Below, piece after piece: positions 16,199 to 24,457 of a stretch of DNA of 26,133 nucleotides. Below the pieces are notes generated by a model that saw only the letters and a list, made by a program, of their open reading frames with translations, ran no database searches and was not told the DNA's origin. How positions within the stretch are numbered: position 1 is the first letter of the stretch; the number at the start of each line of letters is the position of its first letter. The DNA comes from JBCCTJ01 sp039198585 (GTDB lineage Bacteria > Bacteroidota > Bacteroidia > Cytophagales > Amoebophilaceae), in contig JBCCTJ010000012.1 of assembly GCA_039198585.1 (NCBI GenBank), forward strand, positions 1-26,133, given 5' to 3'. The translations under genes and the position numbers were made by a program.

Positions 16199-17563
16199 CT
16201 ATTTTTCTGGTATTTCCTTTTGGATAGTTTTCTTAATTTTTACTACGCTGTTGCGGAAGTTACGGTCACTTGCCATCAAATATTCGACTGTCTTGATAGC
16301 ATAGCTTACAGTACTATGGTCTCTTCTGCCGAAGGTTTGCCCAATCGCTTGTAAAGTCATATCAGGCATAAAACATCGCACCAAATACATGGCTACATGA
16401 CGCGCTGTGGTAAACTCCCGTGTTCTTGCCTTGCTTTTCAGTGATTCTGTTGGGACATTGAAATACTTGGCTACTACTTTCTGCAGATATTGACTGTCTA
16501 TTGTTAGTGCTCCTATATCTTGTACAATATTGTGGATCACTTGCTCTACTAATTTACTGCTAACTTGCTTTTTATTCAAAGAAGAATAAGCAGATAAAGA
16601 AGTAATAGCTCCTTCTATTTCTCTTATATTCGAGTTAATAGCACTAGCCAAACGATTAATAAATACTTTTTCTAGATGGAGTCCATGCTGTGCTGACTTG
16701 CTTTGTATGATAGCGACTCTAGTTTCTAGGTTAGGGGCTTGTAGTTCGGTTGTCAGACCCCATTTGAATCGAGATAGCAACCTGTTCTTGAAGCCGACTA
16801 GGTCGCGTGGGGCAACATCACTACTCATTACAATTTGCCTACCATTTTGGTGAAGCTGATTGAAAATATTAAAAAATATTTCTTGTGTTTTTTCTTTACC
16901 TCCTAAAAACTGCACATCATCAATGAGTAACAAGTCAAGACTAGCGTAAAAGTCCAAAAAATCTGATAAACTGTTACTTCGTAAGTTTTTAATAAATTCA
17001 GCTGTAAAATTTTCTCCAGTTGTATAAAAAACACGATGATTGCTATGTTGCATCAATGTTTTATGAGCAATAGCTTGCATTGTATGTGTTTTTCCCATCC
17101 CAACATTTGAATGAATCATCAGCGGGTTGAAAGATGTTTTGCCAGGATTATCGGCAACTGCTAAAGAAGCAGCTTGTGCTACTTCATTCCCATCCCACAC
17201 AATTAAATTCTCAAAAGTATAAAAAGGATTGAGGGAAATTTTAGACCTAGGAATACCTTTCTTTTGTGTACTAGCAGCTTTAGCTTTTTTAGCTAGTTCA
17301 CTAGCTCTTTTTTGCTCTATTACTTGATAGATAAGCCTGCTACTTTTGCCTAGCTGCTCATTAATTACTTCTCGTAGGAGATTGGCGTAGTGACTTTCTA
17401 TCCATTCATAAAAAAACTGACTTGGAACTCTTATTGTCAATTTTTTAGACTCGTATTTGTAAGGAATGATAGGCAAAAACCATGTGCGGAAGCTTTGTTC
17501 CGACACTTTTTCCTTGATTGCTTCAAGGCATTGACTCCAAACCTGCTTCGCGTCATTACTCAT
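16199..17563 (-). CDS. dnaA: Chromosomal replication initiator DnaA
   Basis: AAA+ protein that binds DnaA boxes and opens oriC. Domain I (1-75) contains SEQSFRTWFLPI. A short Lys/Ala-rich linker follows. The AAA+ domain begins near 111 (LNPFYTFENLIV), with Walker A at 152-159 (SNVGMGKT), Walker B LLLIDD at 211-216 and the arginine-rich FKNRLLSRFKWG block. Domain IV has the DnaA signature GRRDHSTVSYA at 412-422. The first two P-loop residues are Ser-Asn where most DnaA proteins have Gly-Gly; the GKT core is intact. The 454-aa length is typical. It sits 67 nt after a DUF4290 gene and 25 nt before trpS. No cluster of DnaA boxes is visible next to it, so oriC is probably elsewhere. Confidence 0.97.
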   Translation of the reverse strand: MSNDAKQVWSQCLEAIKEKVSEQSFRTWFLPIIPYKYESKKLTIRVPSQFFYEWIESHYANLLREVINEQLGKSSRLIYQVIEQKRASELAKKAKAASTQKKGIPRSKISLNPFYTFENLIVWDGNEVAQAASLAVADNPGKTSFNPLMIHSNVGMGKTHTMQAIAHKTLMQHSNHRVFYTTGENFTAEFIKNLRSNSLSDFLDFYASLDLLLIDDVQFLGGKEKTQEIFFNIFNQLHQNGRQIVMSSDVAPRDLVGFKNRLLSRFKWGLTTELQAPNLETRVAIIQSKSAQHGLHLEKVFINRLASAINSNIREIEGAITSLSAYSSLNKKQVSSKLVEQVIHNIVQDIGALTIDSQYLQKVVAKYFNVPTESLKSKARTREFTTARHVAMYLVRCFMPDMTLQAIGQTFGRRDHSTVSYAIKTVEYLMASDRNFRNSVVKIKKTIQKEIPEK

Positions 17564-17630
17564 TGTGCAGTATGCAAAAAGTATTTATTCTATAAAACAG
17601 CGCAAACATAATATTTAGCGATCAGTGTTG

Positions 17631-18215
17631 CTAATGTTTCCGTGCATTTCTAGAGCTATTATAATTTCTCCGTTTTTCATGTAGTGGCTTAGTAAGAAAA
17701 TCATTAATCTTAGGTGTCATCACTATTTTTTTCCCCATGATATTTTCTATGTGACCAAGTAAAGTGACTGGATCTTCTTTTTTGTGAAATGAGTGAACCC
17801 ACTTGATAAGCATAGGCACTAGTTGTTCATCTTGTGTGCTATCTTTCCCGATTTTTTCACTGATTGCTTTAATAAAGGCTGTTAAATAGCGACCACAGTA
17901 CTTGAGCTGTTGCATGGATTTCTTATAGACTATTTTGGCTGGCTTTGCTCTTTCTTTTTTCTTCGCGATAGGATGAGGACTATCGACATCTAGATTATAA
18001 TCAGTTATAACAAACAAGTCACTCCATATTTGTACATTTTCTTCTTTGCTATCATTGTCTCCGTTGTTTTTCTTCATTAGTTTCGTGAGGGCCTCTACAT
18101 ATTCATTTCTTTCTTTTTTATTTGGGATTGCGCTTATTTTTTCTAATAAAGACTGAATGTGTCTTCCATAGGCTCTTAGTCTAATGGGCTCTAGGTTAGT
18201 ATTATATGTGAACAT
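17631..18215 (-). CDS. DUF4290 family protein
   Basis: A 194-aa soluble, basic protein of a family found in Bacteroidota with no assigned function. Recognisable family features are the start YNTNLEPIRLRAYGRHIQSL (4-23), KKERNEYVEALTKLMKK at 33-49, the block WSDLFVITDYNLDVDSPHPI near 64-83, and a second YGR-like element LKYCGRYLTAFI near 104-115. There is no signal peptide or membrane span, so it is cytoplasmic. The basic C-terminal tail (KRRNYNSSRNARKH) could contact nucleic acid; that is only a guess from composition. It lies 34 nt after the ppiD-like gene and 67 nt before dnaA, consistent with one transcript. Confidence 0.8.
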   Translation of the reverse strand: MFTYNTNLEPIRLRAYGRHIQSLLEKISAIPNKKERNEYVEALTKLMKKNNGDNDSKEENVQIWSDLFVITDYNLDVDSPHPIAKKKERAKPAKIVYKKSMQQLKYCGRYLTAFIKAISEKIGKDSTQDEQLVPMLIKWVHSFHKKEDPVTLLGHIENIMGKKIVMTPKINDFLTKPLHEKRRNYNSSRNARKH

Positions 18216-18249
18216 GGTGGTATGGTTATGTGCAGTAGTAAGGTACAGC

Positions 18250-20103
18250 TTAACTATGGAAAAAATAGTACCTTCTATCTTTTACCTTTTTTTTTGTATT
18301 GTTAATGAAAAAATTTTTTACTTTTTTCGGCATACTTTTCTTTGCTTGTCTGCTCTTTTGGCTTGTTCTATTTTTCGTTTTTTCTTTGTTTTTGCTTTGA
18401 TTCAAACATTGAACTACTATGACGCCTTGACTACATACAAAAGACTTGACGTCTCCTTTTTTCATGCTTAATATACTGCCTATAACCCTTGGACACTTCC
18501 CTACATCTTGTAAAGAGCTATCCATAGCAGATATAGTTTGATTTTCTACTATTACAGCATGGTGTGGATACTCTTGCTTAATCTGCTGTAATGAAGGCAA
18601 AGGGTTGCCCTTGCTCTCTATACTTTGGTTGATAGTTTTGATTTGACGTTCTTTAATAAGATCCTTCTTCACTGCTTCATTGGCTTCATCTAAACTCATT
18701 GGCTCAGGTTTTTTATTTTCTGTTACCATAACAACGATATACTGATCGTGAGCAAGCTCAATAGGCTTAGAAGGTTTGTTTAATTTACCTTTTTGATATA
18801 CCCAGTGTGCTATTTTATGGAAGTCATCTTCATATCCTACCTCTTTAGCATCTTTTTCGGTGATAGTCATTTCACCAGTTTGAATGTGCATCATCTTGTA
18901 CTCTACCTTCTTTGCTTTTTCCTGGAATTGCTCTTTGGAAGTAACACCGTGACTGAATCTAGCAACCCTTATTTCAGTATCTTGCCTTGTCTCGTCGGTT
19001 ATATTTTCATGTGTTTCAATGATAGCTAGCGTATAGGTAACTCCTCTACCAAGCCAGCTCTTTGTTGCTTTGACTAACCCATAAAGCAGATAGCTACCCG
19101 GCTTCCCGGAGATGGGACCTACTACTTGGATTCCTTTTTTGAACTGTTTTCGCACTAGTGGGGGGACCTTATCTTCTTGTAATCTAACTAAAGCATTTTG
19201 AGGACGCTCACTGTGCTTCTTAGCAAAAGCAACTGCCTTGTCATAATTTCCACATTTTATAATAGCTTGAAAATCGTTTTTAATCTCTTCAAGGGCTTTT
19301 TTAGGAGCTTCCTGATCTGAGGAAGAGGGTTTTACTTTGAAGAATGCATAAATAACTTGCTTTCCTTCCTTCTTTTGGAATTTCCCTTTAGCTTGTTGTT
19401 TTGCTAGATAATCTTCCTTATCTTTTTTTGTGATTATGTCTAAGCGACTTTCAGGAATACTAGCAGCTGGTATAAGAATATAGCTTATTTTTTTGATTAT
19501 ACCTTCTATCTTGGAGATTTGCTTTTGATCTGCTTTTGTTATTTTATAGCTTCTATTAATTATTATATCTATTTTTTTTTCTTGTATATCCTGTTTGAGG
19601 TTATCTTCCAGTTGTTGTAACATTTGCTGACCTGCTTGGTGCTTATTTTGCTCTTTGAACCATGCAATCATTTTTTTTCTATCAAATAGTCCTGTTTTGG
19701 GATCCCTAAACTCATTTTTGAAATCTTCGTTTATACTATCTCCTATCAGGTGGTCTAGAAGTTCTTCTCGGGTGACATGATTGACTCCCAAGGCTCGTGA
19801 AATATTTTTTAGTGCCTCTCTTTTCAGAAACTGTTCCCATACCTTTTTGTGTGCATAGACTGCTGCATATTTTTTGCTCTTGCTATCTCTGCTGTAGTGC
19901 TGATAATGCAGCAACAGACGATCAAACTTTGCCTTGTATAGATAATAATCAACATCATGGCCATTGATTTTGGCAAAAAAGGGGACTTCAATAGTCACTG
20001 AATCCCATAACCTTATAAGCGGTACTCCTGCAAAAGCTGCCATGATAGCGCCAATGAAAAGACCAGTTAGAATCTTATTTTTCCGTATGTAATTGATGAA
20101 CAT
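18250..20103 (-). CDS. PpiD-like membrane-anchored peptidyl-prolyl isomerase/foldase
   Basis: A 617-aa periplasmic chaperone-like protein. Residues 8-30 (ILTGLFIGAIMAAFAGVPLI) anchor it in the inner membrane. Residues about 45-190 are a SurA/PpiD-type N-domain (INGHDVDYYLYK, FKNEFRDPKTGLFDRKKMIAWF). A weak parvulin-like segment follows near 290-400, ending in VGPISGKPGSYLLYGLVK. A second similar region with QYIVVMVTEN and SMKKGDVKSFVCSQGVIVV follows. Key parvulin residues are poorly kept, so chaperone activity is more likely than strong isomerase activity. The very basic C-terminus (final 60 residues) is unusual. The ATG at 20103 is preferred because it sets the anchor at the N-terminus as in Bacteroidota PpiD; an ATG at 20193 is also in frame. 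First gene of the block leading to dnaA. Confidence 0.8.
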   Translation of the reverse strand: MFINYIRKNKILTGLFIGAIMAAFAGVPLIRLWDSVTIEVPFFAKINGHDVDYYLYKAKFDRLLLHYQHYSRDSKSKKYAAVYAHKKVWEQFLKREALKNISRALGVNHVTREELLDHLIGDSINEDFKNEFRDPKTGLFDRKKMIAWFKEQNKHQAGQQMLQQLEDNLKQDIQEKKIDIIINRSYKITKADQKQISKIEGIIKKISYILIPAASIPESRLDIITKKDKEDYLAKQQAKGKFQKKEGKQVIYAFFKVKPSSSDQEAPKKALEEIKNDFQAIIKCGNYDKAVAFAKKHSERPQNALVRLQEDKVPPLVRKQFKKGIQVVGPISGKPGSYLLYGLVKATKSWLGRGVTYTLAIIETHENITDETRQDTEIRVARFSHGVTSKEQFQEKAKKVEYKMMHIQTGEMTITEKDAKEVGYEDDFHKIAHWVYQKGKLNKPSKPIELAHDQYIVVMVTENKKPEPMSLDEANEAVKKDLIKERQIKTINQSIESKGNPLPSLQQIKQEYPHHAVIVENQTISAMDSSLQDVGKCPRVIGSILSMKKGDVKSFVCSQGVIVVQCLNQSKNKEKTKNRTSQKSRQAKKSMPKKVKNFFINNTKKKVKDRRYYFFHS

Positions 20104-20235
20104 AAACTGTTTAGATAACTCAATATAGGGAGCTAAAATAGCTTCCCGTCTCCAAATACAAAAATAAATAGCTAATAAACTAGTTATCTTCATGAATTAG
20201 CTATGATTTTTTCGTGATCACTAGATAATTGCTTA

Positions 20236-20253
20236 ATATACTGTACAGTATAT
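20236..20253. promoter_or_regulatory. 18-bp perfect palindrome, possible operator
   Basis: atatactgtacagtatat is a perfect inverted repeat without a spacer, centred on GTAC. It lies about 50 bases downstream of the predicted start of ppiD-like transcription and 133 bases before that ATG, within the 312-base divergent spacer. Such dyads usually bind a dimeric repressor. The regulator is unknown. Confidence 0.4.
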
Positions 20254-20309
20254 AGTAAAGTTACGATAAGCTGGCTACCGTTTAGCTAATTAGTAGGTTC
20301 AATATGATG

Positions 20310-20339
20310 CAAACTTAAGCAAACTCCTCAAAAAAACAA
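20310..20339 (-). promoter_or_regulatory. Promoter for the ppiD-like/dnaA block
   Basis: On the minus strand, TTG (20339-20337), 19 bases, then TAAGTTTG (20317-20310) fits the Bacteroidota consensus. The leader to the ATG at 20103 would be about 200 nt and includes the palindrome. Confidence 0.65.
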
Positions 20340-20387
20340 TTAAATAGAACTTCCTTTTCTTATTGCATAGGCCCTTATGATAATACA

Positions 20388-20420
20388 TTTGCCCAACTGC
20401 TTTAACAATTGGTAAATTTG
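20388..20420 (+). promoter_or_regulatory. Promoter for the 1315-aa protein gene
   Basis: TTTG at 20388-20391, 21 bases, then taaatttg at 20413-20420 matches the TTTG-N19-21-TAnnTTTG consensus fully. It predicts a leader of about 80 nt before the ATG at 20506. It is divergent from the minus-strand promoter at 20310-20339. Confidence 0.75.
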
Positions 20421-20505
20421 GATGTTTCAGCCATGATTTTTATACTTGCCCCTAAGGTAAATTTTTAAAATTCTTACTTAGTAAAATATTTTTATTTTGA
20501 TTCTT

Positions 20506-23500
20506 ATGCAACTACGTTTAATTCTAAGGAAGTGGCTTGTCATCGCTTGTCTTGTGCTTTCTTTTGCTTGTTTGCTCGCCAGTACAGTACAGGCAACATC
20601 GGATGAAAGCTATGTACGTAATGATAACTTGAAGGCTTATGTGCCTGCTATTTTGCGAGGAGATAGGTTAGAAAGTGTGCTAGATAAGCTTCAATCACTC
20701 TTGACAGCTGATGATATTAAAAAAAAAATATCCCTACTTGTCAGCAAGAAGCCTTTTGTAATCTACATACCTGTGAAAGTGAGAGAAGAAGCTGTTCAGA
20801 TAGTTGGTCAAGAGGTGCTACCCAATACATCATTAGAAGTGATCATCAAAATATATTACAATGATGATGTCAATGCTAGTACTATTCATAAACCTGCATT
20901 CTATAAGAATAGAAGCAGGCTTCTATTCCATGTTGATTTAAAAAAAGGAGAAGAAGAAAATGTACCGCAAAAGATCAAAGAAGCAATTAAGCAAGCTATA
21001 CCAAAATTCGATCAGTTGATGCCTCGGGCTAATTTTCAGGATGATGCTGCTATAAGTAACCATGAGCGTGTAAAGACACATTATCAGACTGGGGATTCGC
21101 AATCTCTTATTGCCGACAACACCAACCCAACTGAATGGACGGGCTATGGTAGAGTGATGCGAGCTATCCTCACTGGAGAACAAACAGCCCATGCAAGGTT
21201 TACTGTAGAGAATGCCTATTTGGAAAAGAAGAGTCAAGAATCCAGTCAGTCAAAAAAAATAATCCGTACTGTAAAAACAGATGATGTAGTTGTTGTTCAA
21301 GGAATTCAATACAAAATTGGAGAAGAAAACAAAGAGAAGAAGAAAAAAAATGAGCATGCTATTTTAGAAGATCTTTCTTATAAACTATCTTTTATAGATG
21401 TTGGCAAAACATTTTTAATACCGATTATTAAACAAGAGGAGAATAACAAGTTTTTTGCTAGTCTTGATACAATCAATCAAGCTGAGCTAGATGACCAGCT
21501 CAGCACATTTTCTCCTTATGCTTATTTGAAAGTTGAATATATCAGTAGCGAAGATGGCAATGATGGTGATTATAAAAAAGCACTCAATCAACCTACTTAC
21601 ACTTACTCTTTGGGAAGTAAACAGGTGAATGTTTATACTATTAAGATTAACAAGACAGCTGTAAAAAAGAATATCAAAAGTCTTGTAGATGCTTTACAAG
21701 CAAAAAACTATGATCTTAATATACAACTCTATGAACGTTCATATAAAGATTTGTATGAAGACGCAGGTCTTCTTCTTAAAGTACCCAATTCAAAACAACC
21801 AGTGAGTGGCAGTAACTTCCCGATCCAATTCCGTAGGTTAATCAATGAGCAGGTCTTGCATGAGCAGAGCAAAGAAAATTTGTGGTTCACTCTTCAACAA
21901 ACCTTTGCTACAGAAGTGTCAGATGAACTAAAAAAAGAGAGCTTTGTTATTATACCTGTTAAAGATATAGACCAAGAAGGGGAACCTTTATTTTTTGTTT
22001 TTAAAATGAGAGAATCTAATGCTGAAAATATTGAAAAAACCGAGGATGGTGTCGTTCGTACTTTTTCACTACCTTTTTTACCAGTAGATGATAGTCTTCT
22101 TTCTCAAGTTAAGGCTATTTTTCTGAAAAAATATGTACCCCGCACGCTGACAGTCTATCAGCAAAAACAAATCATAGATAGTTATGCAAATGGTAAATTA
22201 CAGGACTTGGTATTAGATGACTACACTTGGCTAGAAAACAGTGTCCCAGGTATGACGTTGCTGATGAGTCAAACATGTTCTTCTGCTGATCAGCCATGCC
22301 AGAGCTATACTGTTGCTTATACCCAGATAGATGTGCAATATCACATGGGCAGTGCAACAGACGAGAAGGGTGCTCGAAAAGAATTATTTCCCAAAATTCT
22401 TGCAGGTTATGTCTCTAAAAGAAAAAAAGCTGTAGTAGTTGACTATCAATTTAAGGGTAATAAAACCAAAGCTTTTATTGCCTTAGAAGAAAGCCCTCTT
22501 CCTGGAGAATATGATTTTGAAGTGAGTATTCTGCCCAAAAGTAAGAACGATATCCAACAGTATGTTCAAAGCAAAGCAGTTATCCCATCTATTGTATGTC
22601 AATGTAATATTAGAAAAGGATTTTTAGGCAGTAATGCGAATGGGGATAGTTATCTGCGTAAAATACTTAAAGAAGTAGTCAAGACCATTACCAAAGAATT
22701 CAATATAGCTATTGACACTCAACCAGCAGTTGGTGATTTATCTGATCAAAAATCAAAAATAGCTCAAGTGGTGAGTAAAATAGTCGAACATGTTGGATCT
22801 CAAAAAGGGGAAATCAATGTTAAACTGGACGCTAGTCCTACACCAGAGGAAGTGCGTGCGTATCAACATCAACATTTATGGTACTCTTGGAGTGCCATAA
22901 TATGTGATAATGTTGACTTTCGGCATACAGTATCAGGCAAAAAAAAGATCATCATACCTTGTGTTTATACCAAAAAGAATCAGGATGAAAGTGAGAATCA
23001 AGAGAAAAAAATAATTTCCTGGACTATCGAATTATGTACAAGTGAAGATGATATTAAGCTTAACGAACAAAGCGTGATTCAGATACCTGCAGCGCATGTC
23101 AATGATAATCCAGTAGAATTTGCGCAACTCATTCAAAAAGCTTTAGAGCTAGATGAAGTGAAAGAAGTGGAAGAAGGTGATCATATTACTTGGACAATAG
23201 ATAATCATGCTCTTTCTCAAGAGATATCTTATATTGAAGCAGAAAATATTATACGGTCAAAAAATGTTTCCAATGATTCTAATACTCAGCTATTTAGGAC
23301 TATTTCGTTTCATGAGCGTGGTGCAACTACAAATATCTTCAATGATCAACTGGAGGTGATTCAAGAAGAAATCCAAAAAGCTAGTCGTGAACAGGAATCC
23401 CATCAGCAAACCTCTATCGATGGGCAGAATGATCAGAAAAGTAGCTTGCATCATGTTTTTAAGAGTGTAGCGTATCAAGAATCAACAAAAAAAGGAAGGC

Positions 23501-24453
23501 AGCAAACGCTTGCTAATATTAAGTTACCTACAATACCTAAACAAGAAGATAATGTTAGTGATGATGAAAAACAGAAAAAAAAAGCCCTTCAAATTCGAAC
23601 TATTTATGATGTAGAAGATCAAATCAATACGCAACATAAAGAAGCAGAAGATAAACTCCAAAAATATGTTTTTTGTCTATCGATTGAAAATTTATATGAT
23701 GTCAAAAAAGAAATTGAACAAATAAAAACACGCATAAACAACATTTTGGATTATACAGCTTTTGAATCTACTGATCTTTTAGATAAACAAAACCTGATTG
23801 CTGATATTTGGAATGAAGTTGCCCATGCGGTCAAAGAAAAATTAGAAAAATATAAAAATGATCACCCAGAAGTAGGTAATAAAGGTATTTTCAAATGGCT
23901 TAAATATGTATTCATGAGCCTAATACGCAGGTCTTCTCCTGTTATTATCTATCGAAAAGGAAATCACCTTCTTTCTGAAATAGAACAAGCATGGAAAGAT
24001 GTGAAAAATATTGACGAAAGAACACTCCAGCTGACCCAAGATATTAGTCTAGCTATGATCGGGAGGGTCACCTCTAGCATATATTCTGCTGATCCATCAG
24101 CTAACCTAACAGTTCCTATTACAAAAGGACAAGCATTACAAGCAGCTCAAGATGATACCCAAGGCGATGCATTTAGTATTAGGAAATGTTATTGGGATCA
24201 AAAAAATATGGGACAAAATATTCGCGGTACAACTAAAAGAATAGAAGGCTCGCCTCATATTAGTTGGATAGCTGCTTTGTCAGTACTTGCTATAATAACT
24301 TCTCGTTTGGTATATATAGGAATCAAGCGCTTGTTCAATAAGAAGAAAGATGACAAAAATAAAGAACTTGTAGAGTATGGAATCCCTGAAGATGATGACC
24401 TGAGTGATCAGGATGATGAAGAGGAAGATGAGGTTGACAATAAAGAATCTTAG
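20506..24453 (+). CDS. Large exported membrane-anchored protein of unknown function
   Basis: A 1315-aa protein that I do not recognise. Residues 8-30 are a signal peptide ending VQA. The ectodomain looks like a chain of strand-helix-strand modules, with repeated strands such as FVIYIPVKV (84-92), FLIPII, VNVYTIKIN and FVIIPVKDI. A helical, charged, coiled-coil-prone part lies in the last third (for example VKKEIEQIKTRINNIL). Residues about 1253-1275 (WIAALSVLAIITSRLVYIGI) form one membrane span, followed by a Lys-rich patch and a strongly acidic tail rich in Asp/Glu. Cysteines occur in short pairs such as CQC. The ATG at 20506 is used; the frame also allows a TTG at 20497. It is expressed from its own promoter and followed after 4 nt by a gene with the same end structure. 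An envelope or host-contact role is inference. Confidence 0.85.
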   Translation: MQLRLILRKWLVIACLVLSFACLLASTVQATSDESYVRNDNLKAYVPAILRGDRLESVLDKLQSLLTADDIKKKISLLVSKKPFVIYIPVKVREEAVQIVGQEVLPNTSLEVIIKIYYNDDVNASTIHKPAFYKNRSRLLFHVDLKKGEEENVPQKIKEAIKQAIPKFDQLMPRANFQDDAAISNHERVKTHYQTGDSQSLIADNTNPTEWTGYGRVMRAILTGEQTAHARFTVENAYLEKKSQESSQSKKIIRTVKTDDVVVVQGIQYKIGEENKEKKKKNEHAILEDLSYKLSFIDVGKTFLIPIIKQEENNKFFASLDTINQAELDDQLSTFSPYAYLKVEYISSEDGNDGDYKKALNQPTYTYSLGSKQVNVYTIKINKTAVKKNIKSLVDALQAKNYDLNIQLYERSYKDLYEDAGLLLKVPNSKQPVSGSNFPIQFRRLINEQVLHEQSKENLWFTLQQTFATEVSDELKKESFVIIPVKDIDQEGEPLFFVFKMRESNAENIEKTEDGVVRTFSLPFLPVDDSLLSQVKAIFLKKYVPRTLTVYQQKQIIDSYANGKLQDLVLDDYTWLENSVPGMTLLMSQTCSSADQPCQSYTVAYTQIDVQYHMGSATDEKGARKELFPKILAGYVSKRKKAVVVDYQFKGNKTKAFIALEESPLPGEYDFEVSILPKSKNDIQQYVQSKAVIPSIVCQCNIRKGFLGSNANGDSYLRKILKEVVKTITKEFNIAIDTQPAVGDLSDQKSKIAQVVSKIVEHVGSQKGEINVKLDASPTPEEVRAYQHQHLWYSWSAIICDNVDFRHTVSGKKKIIIPCVYTKKNQDESENQEKKIISWTIELCTSEDDIKLNEQSVIQIPAAHVNDNPVEFAQLIQKALELDEVKEVEEGDHITWTIDNHALSQEISYIEAENIIRSKNVSNDSNTQLFRTISFHERGATTNIFNDQLEVIQEEIQKASREQESHQQTSIDGQNDQKSSLHHVFKSVAYQESTKKGRQQTLANIKLPTIPKQEDNVSDDEKQKKKALQIRTIYDVEDQINTQHKEAEDKLQKYVFCLSIENLYDVKKEIEQIKTRINNILDYTAFESTDLLDKQNLIADIWNEVAHAVKEKLEKYKNDHPEVGNKGIFKWLKYVFMSLIRRSSPVIIYRKGNHLLSEIEQAWKDVKNIDERTLQLTQDISLAMIGRVTSSIYSADPSANLTVPITKGQALQAAQDDTQGDAFSIRKCYWDQKNMGQNIRGTTKRIEGSPHISWIAALSVLAIITSRLVYIGIKRLFNKKKDDKNKELVEYGIPEDDDLSDQDDEEEDEVDNKES

Positions 24454-24457
24454 CATT

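Noticed and set aside
17564..17630. Possible oriC beside dnaA.
   Set aside because: Only 67 bases and no TTATCCACA-like boxes or AT-rich unwinding repeats were seen.
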